A stretch of DNA of 64,000 bases from Anoplopoma fimbria. Its lineage: Eukaryota > Chordata > Actinopteri > Perciformes > Anoplopomatidae. Location of the stretch: positions 8,351,451 to 8,415,450 of the forward strand of contig NC_072472.1 of NCBI RefSeq assembly GCF_027596085.1, written 5' to 3'. The number at the start of each line of letters is the position of its first letter. Within the stretch, counting starts at the first letter, position 1. Below, one piece after another: positions 62,676-64,000 of this stretch. The notes under the pieces were generated by a model that was given only the letters and a program-made list of their open reading frames with translations, did not search any database and was not told where the DNA came from. Both the position numbers and the translations under genes were made by a program.

Positions 62676-63728
62676 CAACAGCTGCCTTTCACATTTGAAT
62701 GTACAGGATTTCTTAATGATCTAAGTCACAAAATTCGTTTACAGAAGAGACAAACATGCCAGCCCCACTAACTAAGAAGCAAAGCTTGATTCTGTTAAAA
62801 TTAGAAACAGCTGTTGCATGGTATGATTTCAGTGCTATGTTTGATAGGTGATGTAAAAACAACTGAAAAGGATTGGATTAAATGGGATAAACAGTAAAAA
62901 TCGAGTTGCCTCAAGTGTTACAATGTGATCCAAGTGTGGAAGAGACTCCTGCGACCATAAATGACCTCCGGTTTTAGCATTTTCCGGCTCTCTGTTTTGG
63001 TTTTCCGCCTGAGTCAATGTACTTAGTAACGTTTGACTACTGGTTTATAAATCTGCCCCAAAGGGACCAGACAAAAATCACAAATACTGCTTTGAAGTGT
63101 ACGAATGTGTGTTTGTTTTTTGTATTGGTGCAGCCACGGAGCAGGAGGAGGAGCCTGAGTGGGTGGAGGTGATGGTGGACATCCTGTTGTCCCTCCTGTC
63201 CCAGCCGAGCCGACATATCAGACAGGTCTGCAAAACGGTCTTCTCCTCCATCTGCCCCCATGTCACCGCAGCCGCCCTCACCGCCATCTTAGATGTAAGT
63301 AACACACGCAGGCTCAAAACGTGTCATCACTGATGTTTGTAAAAATGTTTTTACAGGTAGAAGTAAAAGATTGTATTACATAAACATCTTGTTGTATCAG
63401 TAAGAAATCAGGCAAATCACAAGGGGAAATTACTTTGTTTTTCTGGAGCTTTCAGCCAAACCCTCTGGCTTTCATCAGTAGCAGCAGGTCTCTTGTATAA
63501 ACAGGCATCCAGCTGCCACTACAATCTGGATCAGATCACTATCATAATATGGACAGATGGGCAAAGTTCTCGTTTGCTAACAATGAAAGCTTTTAAAGTG
63601 ATTGTACTCATGTGTGTTTGGGCTCTGTTTAGGTCCTGGATCCAGAGAAGGATGACGAGGAGGACGGTGCTGTGGTCGTCACGGACGACAACAAAGCCCA
63701 GAAGGATGATGATGAGGAGGAGATGGAG
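56719..63728 (+). CDS. mybbp1a: Myb-binding protein 1A (Pol5 family), 5' part of gene
   Basis: Nucleolar protein that acts in rRNA processing, p53 activation and as a transcription co-repressor; it is related to yeast Pol5. Sixteen exons in the window: 56719-56895, 58027-58122, 58289-58372, 58458-58532, 58639-58746, 58878-59068, 59799-59966, 60086-60203, 60789-61078, 61166-61276, 61364-61489, 61829-62035, 62313-62421, 62538-62628, 63134-63294, 63633-63728. They give 736 residues of about 1300. The start is MSVEMVELSVKTPE; a second ATG four codons on is possible. Helical repeat (ARM-like) text includes FLDFFWDLAKPDQDVRLKAV, RLVDGLAHTREAARPGFSLA, SAKKASPKIQ and GVTADGTMWIYHLVQYAELL. Lysine-rich KKAKKKKKQ and acidic DDEEDGAVVVTDDN then DDDEEEMEV sit in the last exons, typical of this family. 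The gene continues past the right edge. Confidence 0.95.
56950..57465 (-). repeat. ACTTTTACT-rich repeat, long minus-strand copy
   Basis: In mybbp1a intron 1. Ends with TACTTGAGTAAATGTATTTG and TTACATTCCACCAC, the complement of the start of copy A. A TTA run lies inside it. Confidence 0.55.
57590..57785 (-). repeat. ACTTTTACT-rich repeat, second minus-strand copy
   Basis: Ends CTTCAGTAAATGTACTTAGT and GACATTCCACATCTGCTGG. Shorter than the copy just upstream and in the same orientation. Confidence 0.5.
62643..62675. repeat. ATG/GAT trinucleotide microsatellite
   Basis: About 11 units, starting 15 bp past the donor of mybbp1a exon 14. If the intron were retained it would encode poly-Met in frame. 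Confidence 0.95.
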
Positions 63729-64000
63729 GTCAGTTCTTCTCCTGTTTATTCACAACGTGTGCTGCTGCATGTCTTGGCCAGGACTCTCTTGAAAAGGGGT
63801 TATTTAATCTCAGTGGGGCATATCCTGTTTACATAAAGTAAAAATAAATATATTTTTTTGTGATCTTGTCATTGACATAAACTTCTAGTTTTATGTCTTG
63901 TATTGTTTCATGATTTATTTTTTTAATGACTCATTTCACTTAATAAATGCGTCACTATTTGTTACACTTTGATTTTTGTACTAATTTAGAAAAAACATTT

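Noticed and set aside
1..64000. CRISPR arrays, rRNA and tRNA genes
   Set aside because: Tandem repeats here lack unique spacers, and no cloverleaf with A and B boxes or rRNA core motif was seen.

Overview
The window is vertebrate nuclear DNA. Genes are split by many GT-AG introns, and the intergenic DNA carries CA, CT and TTA microsatellites, minisatellites and decayed Tc1/mariner and non-LTR elements. The protein-coding content and the repeat types (a palindromic Tc1-type MITE, a LINE tail ending in a TTATC-type repeat, an ACTTTTACT-rich repeat) point to a teleost fish, probably a percomorph. No bacterial, viral or CRISPR features were seen.

Seven genes were rebuilt by joining exons by eye. 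In order: ap2b1 (minus strand, AP-2 beta adaptin, N-terminal 663 residues; the rest lies before base 1), mks1 (minus, complete, 564 aa), zw10 (plus, complete, 767 aa), a Kir3/GIRK-like inward-rectifier potassium channel (plus, 459 aa or longer), pom121 (plus, complete, 1296 aa), tbl2 (plus, complete, 441 aa) and mybbp1a (plus, N-terminal 736 residues; the rest lies past base 64000). Summed exon lengths give whole codon numbers for every complete gene, which supports the splice choices.

Layout: 1-11.5 kb is ap2b1, with an inverted-repeat Tc1-type remnant, a dead Tc1-like transposase and a long CA repeat in its introns. 11.6-12.6 kb is a 28-bp minisatellite. 14.0-20.6 kb is mks1, with a 32-bp minisatellite in intron 1. 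mks1 and zw10 are transcribed divergently from a 2.3-kb gap. 22.9-30.2 kb is zw10. 31-36 kb is the Kir gene. 37-38.3 kb is a cluster of LINE 3' ends with a nested MITE. 38.4-46.8 kb is pom121, 49.8-54.7 kb tbl2 and 56.7-64 kb mybbp1a.

The genes do not form a pathway. They cover clathrin endocytosis, the ciliary transition zone, kinetochore checkpoint and Golgi-ER tethering, K+ conductance, the nuclear pore membrane, an ER WD40 protein and nucleolar transcription control. The points most worth a second look are an arginine directly before the TIGYG filter of the Kir channel, a possible in-frame upstream exon of that gene, a 12-residue FG-unit expansion in pom121, a 95-nt hairpin near base 700, and MITEs nested in older repeats. 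I found no clear sign of a wholly new biological system.
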